In this document: in pieces, positions 16,128 through 24,238 of the stretch
Layout: every line of letters begins with the position of its first letter
How positions within the stretch are numbered: the first letter of the stretch is position 1
Source: JAFEDN01 sp963697455
GTDB taxonomy: Bacteria; Pseudomonadota; Gammaproteobacteria; Coxiellales; Coxiellaceae
Length of the DNA: 64,000 nt
NCBI GenBank assembly: GCA_963697455.1
Contig: CAVOOI010000035.1
Coordinates: forward strand, 167,139 to 231,138
Reading direction: 5' to 3'
Translations under genes and position numbers: made by a program
The notes under the pieces: generated by a model
The model's input: the letters and a program-made list of their open reading frames with translations, nothing else
Database searches by the model: none
What the model was told of the DNA's origin: nothing

Positions 16128-16366
16128 ACCTTGGTCTCATCGTCTAGTTCGGAGATAATGCTATCCATAGAGTATGGGATCAAGCCACTTTTTTCGCCGG
16201 CAATCAAGGCGGCTTTCAATGCGGCCAGTTTATTTTCTCTTTCCTCAAGTAAGCGCAAGCCGGCGCGGATCACATCGCTGGCTGAACCGTAGCGGCCACT
16301 TCCGACTTGATCGGAAATAAAATGCTCAAAATGACTACCTAAAGTAACGCTAGTATTTTTGTGCAT
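16124..16366 (-). CDS. parD: ParD-type ribbon-helix-helix antitoxin
   Basis: An 80-residue antitoxin: NTSVTLGSHFEHFISDQVGSGRYGSASDVIRAGLRLLEERE is the classical ParD ribbon-helix-helix plus GRY-S-ASDVIRxGLRLLE signature. The variable acidic C-terminal part (ISELDDETKV) would wrap the toxin. It is the first gene of the pair, with 4-base overlap to parE, and is expected to repress the operon. The gene pair appears complete, unlike the two toxin relics nearby. Confidence 0.92.
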   Translation of the reverse strand: MHKNTSVTLGSHFEHFISDQVGSGRYGSASDVIRAGLRLLEERENKLAALKAALIAGEKSGLIPYSMDSIISELDDETKV

Positions 16367-16554
16367 GGCAAATCCCCATTAGTTTCATATATTTAATAAT
16401 AATACTTTTTGGTATTTTTGTCAAAAAGTAAAAGATAAAGTCAAAGCTGAAGCTAGCATCTATTTCGCCCTGACCCCGCTGAAAATGGTATGTTCAATCC
16501 CCAAATGATAATATAATCAGCTACAACATTAGATTATAATTGAGGGGCACAGGT

Positions 16555-17361
16555 TTGGAACATTTAATTATTATTATTGTGGGCTTTGTATTTCTCGGGG
16601 TGTTTGCCGGCATCATGTCCGGTTTATTGGGTATTGGCGGGGGACTGGTCGTAGTTCCTGGATTAGCTTATCTTTATCAATTTGCTCCTGTGCCACATAC
16701 TCATCTCATGCAAATGGCTGAAGGCACATCCCTCGCGATCATGATACCTACTACCATTCGCTCTTTATATGCGCATTTGCAGCACAAAGCGAACGTTTGG
16801 CCGGTTTATTCCCGCATGGTTGCAAGCGTGATTATTGGCGCGATTGTGGGGGCGTTTTTGGCCCATGTCGTGAATTCCCAAGTCCTGCAAATTCTCTTTG
16901 GATTCTTTGTTTTATATATGGCGTTCCGATTATGGTTTGATAGCCGTACTGAGGCGCAAGGGCAATTACCTGGCCCGGTAGGCATGAATATTTTTGGAAG
17001 TATCGTCGGAATTAAATCCGGTTTACTCGGAATAGGCGGCGGGGTATTAACTATTCCATTTCTTACCCGCTGGAGTGTGCCCATCCGTGATTCCATTGCA
17101 ATCTCCAATGCGGTGAGTTTTACCGTGGCCATTATAGGAACTATTAGCTTTATGGTCAGCGGATTAATGGTGAAGGGGATGCCGCATTGGTCAACCGGAT
17201 ATGTTTATTGGCCGGCATGGCTGCCAGTGGCTATTATCAGCATGTTAGTAGCGCCGTGGGGGGTTAAGCTGGCTCATATCTTGTCCCCTAAGATTTTAAA
17301 ACGCATCTTTTCGATTTTCCTATTAGTCGTTGCCGTACAAATGCTCAAGGTTTTAATATGA
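16555..17361 (+). CDS. TSUP (TauE/SafE) family membrane permease
   Basis: A membrane protein of 268 residues with about eight helices. Two copies of the family motif are visible: GIMSGLLGIGGGLVVVPGL near the N-terminus and GIKSGLLGIGGGVLTIPFL in the second half. The family includes sulphite/sulphonate exporters; the substrate here is unknown. The frame is open from a TTG at 16540, but GAGGGG at 16542-16547 is spaced correctly for the TTG at 16555 (giving MEHLIIIIVGF), which I take as the start. The stop overlaps lgt by four bases (ATGA), a pairing also seen in other gammaproteobacteria. Confidence 0.88.
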   Translation: MEHLIIIIVGFVFLGVFAGIMSGLLGIGGGLVVVPGLAYLYQFAPVPHTHLMQMAEGTSLAIMIPTTIRSLYAHLQHKANVWPVYSRMVASVIIGAIVGAFLAHVVNSQVLQILFGFFVLYMAFRLWFDSRTEAQGQLPGPVGMNIFGSIVGIKSGLLGIGGGVLTIPFLTRWSVPIRDSIAISNAVSFTVAIIGTISFMVSGLMVKGMPHWSTGYVYWPAWLPVAIISMLVAPWGVKLAHILSPKILKRIFSIFLLVVAVQMLKVLI

Positions 17362-18158
17362 TTCATTATCCTGCAATCGATCCGGTAGCCCTTCGTTTAG
17401 GGCCAGTCAATATATACTGGTATGGCGTTATGTATCTATTGAGTTTTATCGCAGCGTGGGGTTTGGCTAGCTGGAGGGTACATAAACCAGGAGCGCTACT
17501 GACGATGACGCAAGTCAGTGATTTAATTTTTTATTGTGCGATTGGTGTAGTGATTGGCGGGCGCTTAGGGTACGTATTTTTTTATGGCTTGCCTTATTTT
17601 ATAGCCCATCCCGCGAATATTTTTACGATTTGGCAGGGAGGGATGTCATTTCACGGGGGATTTATCGGCGTAATATTGGCGTTATTATGGTGTAGTCATC
17701 GGTTTAAATGCTCAGTGTGGGACCTGACTGATTTTGTTGCGCCGTTAGTACCAATAGGATTAGCAGCAGGGCGGATCGGCAATTTTCTTAATCAAGAATT
17801 ATGGGGCCGTATCACCACAGTACCTTGGGGAATGCTGTTCCCCGCAGCAGGGCCGGAGCCTCGGCATCCTTCGCAATTATATGAATTTTTTTTAGAAGGG
17901 GTGATTCTGTTCGTGATTCTGTGGTGGTTTTCCTCGAAACCCAGGCCGCGCTTTGCGGTTTCAGCGCTGTTTTTATTGGGTTACGGTGTAGCACGCATCG
18001 TGGCAGAATGTTTTCGCCAACCGGATCCACAGTATGGTTTTATCGCTTTTGGTTGGTTGACGATGGGCCAGATTTTATCTTTGCCAATGGTTTTGGCAGG
18101 AATAATTGCACTGTATGTCATTTATTATCGCCAGAAATTTCCGCCGCATCCGGCGTAA
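17358..18158 (+). CDS. lgt: Prolipoprotein diacylglyceryl transferase
   Basis: Lgt transfers diacylglycerol from phosphatidylglycerol to the lipobox cysteine, the first step of lipoprotein maturation, in the inner membrane. The 266-residue protein contains IYWYGVMYLLSF, GGRLGYVFFY, WQGGMSFHGGFIGV (the essential HGG His) and PLVPIGLAAGRIGNFLNQELWG, the Lgt signature with GRIGNFxN. Seven helices are predicted. It starts inside the TSUP gene and is followed 16 bases later by thyA. Confidence 0.96.
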   Translation: MIHYPAIDPVALRLGPVNIYWYGVMYLLSFIAAWGLASWRVHKPGALLTMTQVSDLIFYCAIGVVIGGRLGYVFFYGLPYFIAHPANIFTIWQGGMSFHGGFIGVILALLWCSHRFKCSVWDLTDFVAPLVPIGLAAGRIGNFLNQELWGRITTVPWGMLFPAAGPEPRHPSQLYEFFLEGVILFVILWWFSSKPRPRFAVSALFLLGYGVARIVAECFRQPDPQYGFIAFGWLTMGQILSLPMVLAGIIALYVIYYRQKFPPHPA

Positions 18159-18174
18159 TGGCTCCAGGATTTAT

Positions 18175-18969
18175 ATGCAACAATATTTACAGTTTTTAAA
18201 ATATATTCTAGCTAACGGTGTTCGTAAAAACGATCGTACCGGTACCGGAACCTTCAGTGTGTTTGGTTATGAGATGCGTTTTGATTTAAATCTAGGGTTT
18301 CCACTGGTGACCACCAAAAAAATTCATAACAAAAGTTGGATACACGAATTATTATGGTTTTTAAGCGGTGAAACCAATATTAAATATTTACAGGAAAATG
18401 GCGTCACTATCTGGGATGAGTGGGCCGATGCGGAAGGGAATTTAGGCCCTGTTTACGGCAAGCAATGGCGGAGCTGGCAATGTGCGGATGGCCGAGTGAT
18501 TGATCAAATGAGCGAACTAGTCGAGCAGATTCGACGCAATCCCGATTCTCGCCGCTTGATTCTCAGTGCCTGGAATGTAGGCGATCTAAATCAAATGGCT
18601 TTGCCGCCATGTCATTTAATGTTTCAATTTTATGTGGCGGATAACAAATTGTCCTGCAAGTTGACCCAACGCTCTGCTGATGCTTTTCTAGGTGTACCTT
18701 TCAATATAGCCTCTTATTCCTTACTAACGCATTTAATAGCGCAGCAGTGCGATTTGCAACCGGGCGAATTTATTTGGTCGGGCGGCGATTGCCATATTTA
18801 TTCAAATCACATCGATGCCGTTAACCAGCAATTGCAACGAACGCTATTGCCATTGCCTACATTGCGCATTCATCGCAAAGCCGAATCATTATTCGATTAT
18901 CGATTTAATGATTTTGAATTCATTAATTATAATCCGCATCCGCTTATCCGTGCGCCCATCGCCGTGTAA
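18175..18969 (+). CDS. thyA: Thymidylate synthase
   Basis: ThyA methylates dUMP to dTMP using methylene-tetrahydrofolate. 264 residues, as in E. coli. The starting ATG at 18175 has AGGA in front; the frame is open further upstream into lgt, but those codons are not family sequence. Visible blocks are NDRTGTGTFSVFGYEMRF, FPLVTTKK, WDEWADAEGNLGPVYGKQWR, the catalytic LPPCHLMFQFYV (Cys), QRSADAFLGVPFNIASYSLL and HIYSNHIDAV. Notably QRS-A-D replaces the more common QRSCD. The lgt-thyA order is common in gammaproteobacteria. Confidence 0.97.
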   Translation: MQQYLQFLKYILANGVRKNDRTGTGTFSVFGYEMRFDLNLGFPLVTTKKIHNKSWIHELLWFLSGETNIKYLQENGVTIWDEWADAEGNLGPVYGKQWRSWQCADGRVIDQMSELVEQIRRNPDSRRLILSAWNVGDLNQMALPPCHLMFQFYVADNKLSCKLTQRSADAFLGVPFNIASYSLLTHLIAQQCDLQPGEFIWSGGDCHIYSNHIDAVNQQLQRTLLPLPTLRIHRKAESLFDYRFNDFEFINYNPHPLIRAPIAV

Positions 18970-18971
18970 TG

Positions 18972-20351
18972 CTATTTAATGCAAATAGTTTTAGCATTGG
19001 TAAACTCACGAATTCCCAATTCGCCCAGTTCACGCCCAAATCCGGAATGATTAATACCGCCAAAAGGTAGGCGCGGATCTGAAGAAACCCGATCGTTAAC
19101 AAAACAACTGCCGGCGTGAATTCGATTGGCGGCAATTTCTTCGCCGCGTGCGAGGTCCTGGGTGAAAACTGCTGCCGCTAACCCATACTCACTGTTATTA
19201 GCAATGTTAATCGCATCCTCTTCATCTTTAGCATTGATTAATGCAACTACCGGCCCAAAAATTTCTTCTTGCATCGCGGGCATATCCGCAGTGATATTTT
19301 TTAAAACTGTCGGGGGATAATAAAAGCCGGGTTGCGAGGGAATTTTCCCGCCGGTTACTAATGTGGCTCCTTGTTTAATACAAGCTTCAACTTGGCTATG
19401 GACGGTGTTGCGCAAATCCGCCCTAGCCAACGGCCCTAAGTCAGTTTCCGGCTGAGTAGGGTCGCCCATTTTATAGGTTTGCAATTGGTTTAAAATCTGT
19501 TTTTCAAATGCTTCACGGACGGCGTCAACGACTATGATACGTTTAGCTGCGATACAGACTTGGCCTGAATTATTCAGTCGTGAACTGAGACAAGATTGCG
19601 CGGCTTGCTCTAGGTCTGCATCTGCGAGCACCAAATACGGATCATTACCGCCTAGTTCAAGGACTACTTTCTTTAATGAAGCCGCCGCGGCGCTACCCAC
19701 GCTACTACCAGCACGCGGACTACCCGTCAAAGTAACACCTTTAACGTGGCGATGATGAATAACGTGCGCAGCCGTATCATTATCAATCAGTAGCGTGCGG
19801 AATACATTTTCTGGTAATCCCGCGTCCCGGCATAGTTTTTCAATGGCTAATCCCGCCCCCGTGGAGATCGGTGCATGTTTTAATAACACTGCGTTTCCAG
19901 CCATTAAATTAGGTGCGGCAAAACGAAATACCTGCCAGAAAGGAAAATTCCAGGGCATAATCGCGAAAATAATGCCTAAGGGCCGGTAGACGACATAGCT
20001 TTTGGTTTTTTCGGTTTTGACCGGTTGCGCAGCCAGGAATTTTTCTGCGTGGTCAGCATAATAATGGCAAACTGTCTGGCACTTCTCAATCTCGGATACA
20101 CTAAAACGAATCGGTTTACCCATTTCTTGGGTGATGAGTTGAGCATAGCTTGGTTTATTTTTTTCCAGCAGTTCAGCTATTTTTTTCAGGATTTTGGCGC
20201 GCTCGCTAAAGTTGGTTCGGGACCACTGCAGGTAAGCAGAATGCGTAGATTCAATAATGGCGTCTACGGTGGCTACATCCATGTGTTGATAAGTTTGAAT
20301 GGGTTGACCAGTGGCGGGGTTGGTAGTTTGAATAGTCATGTTGATAACCAT
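18972..20351 (-). CDS. NAD(P)-dependent (succinate-semi)aldehyde dehydrogenase
   Basis: A 459-residue aldehyde dehydrogenase, closest in pattern to the Sad/YneI-type succinate-semialdehyde dehydrogenases. It shows the cofactor-binding GIIFAIMPWNFPFWQVFR and GVTLTGSPRAGSSVG, the general base in VVLELGGNDPYLVL, the nucleophile in NNSGQVCIAAKR, and EEIFGPVVALI near the end. The substrate is not fixed by sequence; removal of short aldehydes or a step from GABA to succinate is likely. ATG at 20351 or 20339 are both possible. It converges on thyA with two bases between stops. Confidence 0.9.
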   Translation of the reverse strand: MVINMTIQTTNPATGQPIQTYQHMDVATVDAIIESTHSAYLQWSRTNFSERAKILKKIAELLEKNKPSYAQLITQEMGKPIRFSVSEIEKCQTVCHYYADHAEKFLAAQPVKTEKTKSYVVYRPLGIIFAIMPWNFPFWQVFRFAAPNLMAGNAVLLKHAPISTGAGLAIEKLCRDAGLPENVFRTLLIDNDTAAHVIHHRHVKGVTLTGSPRAGSSVGSAAAASLKKVVLELGGNDPYLVLADADLEQAAQSCLSSRLNNSGQVCIAAKRIIVVDAVREAFEKQILNQLQTYKMGDPTQPETDLGPLARADLRNTVHSQVEACIKQGATLVTGGKIPSQPGFYYPPTVLKNITADMPAMQEEIFGPVVALINAKDEEDAINIANNSEYGLAAAVFTQDLARGEEIAANRIHAGSCFVNDRVSSDPRLPFGGINHSGFGRELGELGIREFTNAKTICIK

Positions 20352-20653
20352 ATTCCAAAAGCCTTTTTATAACGTAGTTATCATCCATGGTCAACTTAAG
20401 TCTATTATCCCGCTAGAGTTTTCCATTTTTTGAAAAGAGTATTTATCCCAATATATTGATATTATCTTTATAAATCAAATAATTAAATTGACTAATTTGC
20501 CATGGTAGGCATAATAGTCGAACATTTTGCTCAAGATCAGAAAATGATTTTTAGTCACCAAAGAACAAAAGCCTTGGATTCTGCTTGAAGTTAAAATGTC
20601 GGCGAATAATCATATCAGTAAAAATTTATATCGTTTTCAAGAACAGACCCAGG
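20352..20653. other. Intergenic region with no recognised feature
   Basis: A 302-base AT-rich gap between the aldehyde dehydrogenase start and the end of the next gene. I see no reading frame, RNA gene or repeat that I can support. It should hold the aldehyde dehydrogenase promoter and the terminator of the downstream minus-strand gene. Confidence 0.5.
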
Positions 20654-22306
20654 TTAGTTAAGACTTGCACCTCTCTCGGATACAGTCAAAAGCGGAGCAG
20701 TGATTGATTCCCCTGTATCTCCACAACAATAAGGGAAAAGACAGCACCAGATCGTGGGTCTGCTCGGGATGATTGCTGAGGTTGCTGGTGGGGCGACAGT
20801 TCGAATTCTCGGAAGTTCGCTGACAGTATTAATCTGGGGTGAAACAGATATAGGACTCCCTCCTTGTGAGATTTGCTCACTGATTTCTTTCGGAAAACCT
20901 TCTTCCAATTCGCGAATATGTTTTTCTATCTCAGCAATTTTTCTTTGTTCTTCTTGGATGGCTTGAGCTTGACTTTGACTAGGGGCCTTTAGCTCTTTTA
21001 GAAGAGGCTGCAAATTTTCACTATAGTATTGAAGGCGATCCTTTAATTGGTGATATTGTACTTCATATTCCTTCTGCCGCTCAGATCGACTCGTAGAGGA
21101 TTTAAAGTCGTTGGGGCATGTATGCTCATACAAACCTGCCAGGTGATCATATTGTTCATTCAATGATAGAGCGGCGATTTCCAAATCCGAGTAAAGTGTC
21201 AGCCATCCCTTATCCACACGCCGGCTAATATATCCGGTTTGCGGCAGTTGTCGTTTAATCTCTGTCAAAGAATGGTGTATGTCTGAATTATTATTACCCA
21301 TTGCTTGAAACGAAGCGGATGAAATAATACTTGGCTCCCGCTCAAAACTGAGATCGTTCTTTGGAGGCGCCGACTGAAACCGTATAATTGTTTCTTTTAT
21401 GCTATCAAAATCATTCGCTAATTTAGATCCTAAATTGAGTGACGCCGCTAGTTCCTCAGTTATCTTGTTCTGAAGCTTGGTGATAGGGCTCAACTCATCT
21501 TTAGGTTTCGCATCCTTAATAAAATTTTGCCACCTGCTAAGTGCCTCTTTTGCAGTCAATGGTTTTGCATCAGATGTGCTCATCATCTGGATGAGCGCAA
21601 CTTTTTTAATATTAAGAAACTTGCAATAATTCTCCAAATTCGTAGCCATTTTTTTAAGAAAATTAACTTCTGATTCTTTGTTTTCAGGGTTAAGAATACG
21701 TCCCACTTGCTGGCTAGTTTCAGTTAGGTTTTCTGACGCGTTGTTTAGATATTCCATTTTCAGTTGTTGTATTTTGCACCATTCATGAGTCAGTGTGGAT
21801 TGATAGCATAAGAAATTAAATTTACTGATCATATAGAAAATGATTTCGGCGACTGAAAAAATTAAATTGATATCTGCATCTTTATACGTATAATTTTTTT
21901 TGTATTGTTTTTCGACTTCATTAATACACTCTCCAATCGTTGTCTGCAGCTTAGCCATCATTTTTTCTTTTATGTCGGGTATTATATCTCGATAATTGTT
22001 AACTTCTAATAAGAATTTCTGGGGGTCGAATTGATAAAAAAAAATATTTACAGCATGATGAAGGATCATGAGGGGTTCATTTTTTACTTTTTTCGAAAAC
22101 AACTCCAACAATTGATCAGCTATTCGCTTTCGCAAAGCAGCCCAGCTAGGGGGTGGCGCATCCTGATTTTTCTTTTCTTTGGATTCGATAGCAATTACTT
22201 CGTTGATTATTGTTTGAATATTTACTATGTTTTTCTTCAGAACTGCTGCTGCAGGATTAATTGATTGAAGATCAGATTGCTTTTCTTTTTCATCCGGTTT
22301 CGACAT
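20654..22306 (-). CDS. Large helical protein of unknown function, effector-like
   Basis: About 550 residues from the ATG at 22306, which has GGGAGA seven to eight bases ahead; the frame also opens 25 codons further upstream without such a site. I do not recognise a family. The N-terminus is charged (MSKPDEKEKQSDLQ), similar to the first residues of the methyltransferase-like protein at 51105 (MSRPDEEKK). Most of the chain is predicted helix; a coiled coil covers roughly residues 415-480 (QKEYEVQYHQLKDRLQYYSE, then QEEQRKIAEIEKHIRELEEG). Close to the end is a hydrophobic Cys cluster, WCCLFPYCCGD, in an otherwise soluble protein, a pattern that can be lipidated in eukaryotic hosts. A secreted effector is possible but unproven. 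It is divergent from the next gene. Confidence 0.6.
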   Translation of the reverse strand: MSKPDEKEKQSDLQSINPAAAVLKKNIVNIQTIINEVIAIESKEKKNQDAPPPSWAALRKRIADQLLELFSKKVKNEPLMILHHAVNIFFYQFDPQKFLLEVNNYRDIIPDIKEKMMAKLQTTIGECINEVEKQYKKNYTYKDADINLIFSVAEIIFYMISKFNFLCYQSTLTHEWCKIQQLKMEYLNNASENLTETSQQVGRILNPENKESEVNFLKKMATNLENYCKFLNIKKVALIQMMSTSDAKPLTAKEALSRWQNFIKDAKPKDELSPITKLQNKITEELAASLNLGSKLANDFDSIKETIIRFQSAPPKNDLSFEREPSIISSASFQAMGNNNSDIHHSLTEIKRQLPQTGYISRRVDKGWLTLYSDLEIAALSLNEQYDHLAGLYEHTCPNDFKSSTSRSERQKEYEVQYHQLKDRLQYYSENLQPLLKELKAPSQSQAQAIQEEQRKIAEIEKHIRELEEGFPKEISEQISQGGSPISVSPQINTVSELPRIRTVAPPATSAIIPSRPTIWCCLFPYCCGDTGESITAPLLTVSERGASLN

Positions 22307-22498
22307 TTTTGTTCTCCCTGTCATAGCTCTAAGGCAATAAATTTCAGATAATCTAACAAAATAATGATAAAAAGACAACATTCGATATGTCCATTACTCG
22401 TCATAGGTGGCTTCTAGCAAAACATTTGTATTTTCGAAAAAAACTCGGTATTGTAGATAGAAGAATTTTCTAAATGACAACTTATTAAAGAATTAATT

Positions 22499-24238
22499 AT
22501 GCATGAAAATCACAAATTTATTACTGTCGCTTTGAGAATATTAAAACCACTTCTAGATGCTGAGTCAAAGTATCCAGAAGCAGTCGATATCATCAGAAGG
22601 CGCTTGGTCTATCAAGCAAAGGAAGATCAAACATCCGAAGATAAATTCCAGCGAGCTACTCATAGTAATTTTTATCTAGCCTCATTAGGCAGAGTGCTTT
22701 ATCAAGATAAGCTATACAAAATTGCGCAGGAACTGAAAGGCCAGACGACATGCTCGGAAGAATTAGAGAAGGCGCATTTGTTTATGACCCAAGATTTTCA
22801 ACCCGATTTTAAAACTATGATTGATGGTCCTATACACATTGTAAAGGTAATTCGGTCTGTGGATGCTATTCAAAATAAATTTAAAGATATTTCTTTTGAT
22901 CGTATAATCCAGAAACAACCGGATTATATTCTTTCTTATCAATCATACCTTTCCAAACACGAACAAACCGAGTTTAAGATTGAGATCAAGAGTAAGCAAG
23001 AGTTTGTTGGTCTTTTTATTGAAACTTTAGAATTAAACTTTACTCTCCAACAATTATTTAAAAAGACATTATCACCATTATCTTCTGCAATCAATAATCC
23101 ATGCCAGAACTTTAATATATATGACTACGATCAAGAGTTATCTATAGAAAAAGCCATCAAGAATGAAGTTACTTATTTGCTTGCATTTTTAAAAAAATAT
23201 ATCCATTCCATAGCTGAGCTAGATAAGAATTCAGAAATATCTAGGAATTTAATTTTCGAATTTATAAAATTCTTAGAAGTAGGAACGCTTAACTTTTTCA
23301 CTGATTTTGATAAAGACTTCGAAAAACTAACTTCACCAGAACGGCGACAACTCATAAAGCAAGTAACCGAATGGCAGTTGATGCTAATCAATTTAAGTCT
23401 GCAGATAGACAAGTTAAAATCTGATGGTAGAATTAAAGAAGATGAGTTGACAAGTGCCATAGAAGTATTAATGATTTTACAGGAATGCCAACTTCCCTTG
23501 CTAGAAAAAGAGAATTTCACCATGTCCATGGGAACAAGCAAATCTTTTCCTCTAATTCTGTCTTATATTTTCGATGAAGGCCTTGAGATTGCTCCACGAG
23601 CTATTGCTATGAGAAAAAGGATGAGTGACTATTATAAATTAAATTTTCAAGCTGCTGACTCAAAGGCCTATAAAATTCATATTGATAAAGCTAAGGAAAT
23701 TCTGTCTGAACGGCGAGGGACGCTGAGCGAAAAAAAATCAGAAATACCTATGACAAATATTGGCGAACAACAAAAAATGTCAGAAGCTATTAAGCTTTTA
23801 GAATCAGCAAGCATAAGACCAGGAATACGTAAATCATCAATAGTAACTTTGACGTCGCCGCTTACTCTGCTAGGGTCAACCAAATCAACTACTGTGCCAG
23901 TTAATTCCAGCCTGCCGCCGACTGAAGAAGCAAAAAACCTGCAAAAGGACATTGATCGATTAAAGAATGAATTGAAATCTGTCAGCGTAAAAATGAAGGC
24001 TTGCTCTGAAAGTATGCTTTATAAGAGAGCACACATACCTGTTCAGACCGGTAGTCCAAAAGAAACTTCTGTTTATCAAGAAAGAGTGGCAAAAGCAGCC
24101 AGTGGTTCCGTGGTACGGGATACAAATCTAGAACGCTTCATCAACCAAGAAGAAGATATCACCAGGCGAATCCATGAGAAACAAGAGCGACTCAAGGAGT
24201 TGCAGCTAACTGTATCCGGCCCCAGTCTGTCATCTTAA
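22499..24238 (+). CDS. Large helical protein of unknown function
   Basis: 579 residues, almost entirely predicted helix, no signal peptide or membrane segment, no family I recognise. It opens with MHENHKFITVALRILKPLLD. The middle has helical repeats (LIKQVTEWQLMLINLSLQID). The C-terminal 110 residues form a coiled coil (EEAKNLQKDIDRLKNELKSV; IHEKQERLKELQL) separated by a Ser/Thr/Pro-rich linker (TLTSPLTLLGSTKSTTVPVN). The architecture resembles that of its divergent neighbour at 20654. Both could be host-directed effectors. It ends tail to tail with the giant gene, overlapping it by nine bases. Confidence 0.6.
   Translation: MHENHKFITVALRILKPLLDAESKYPEAVDIIRRRLVYQAKEDQTSEDKFQRATHSNFYLASLGRVLYQDKLYKIAQELKGQTTCSEELEKAHLFMTQDFQPDFKTMIDGPIHIVKVIRSVDAIQNKFKDISFDRIIQKQPDYILSYQSYLSKHEQTEFKIEIKSKQEFVGLFIETLELNFTLQQLFKKTLSPLSSAINNPCQNFNIYDYDQELSIEKAIKNEVTYLLAFLKKYIHSIAELDKNSEISRNLIFEFIKFLEVGTLNFFTDFDKDFEKLTSPERRQLIKQVTEWQLMLINLSLQIDKLKSDGRIKEDELTSAIEVLMILQECQLPLLEKENFTMSMGTSKSFPLILSYIFDEGLEIAPRAIAMRKRMSDYYKLNFQAADSKAYKIHIDKAKEILSERRGTLSEKKSEIPMTNIGEQQKMSEAIKLLESASIRPGIRKSSIVTLTSPLTLLGSTKSTTVPVNSSLPPTEEAKNLQKDIDRLKNELKSVSVKMKACSESMLYKRAHIPVQTGSPKETSVYQERVAKAASGSVVRDTNLERFINQEEDITRRIHEKQERLKELQLTVSGPSLSS

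Noticed and set aside
22307..22498. A PmrA-type regulatory box upstream of the divergent large genes
   Set aside because: cttattaaagaattaatt has the right flavour but lacks two properly spaced TTAA-type half sites.
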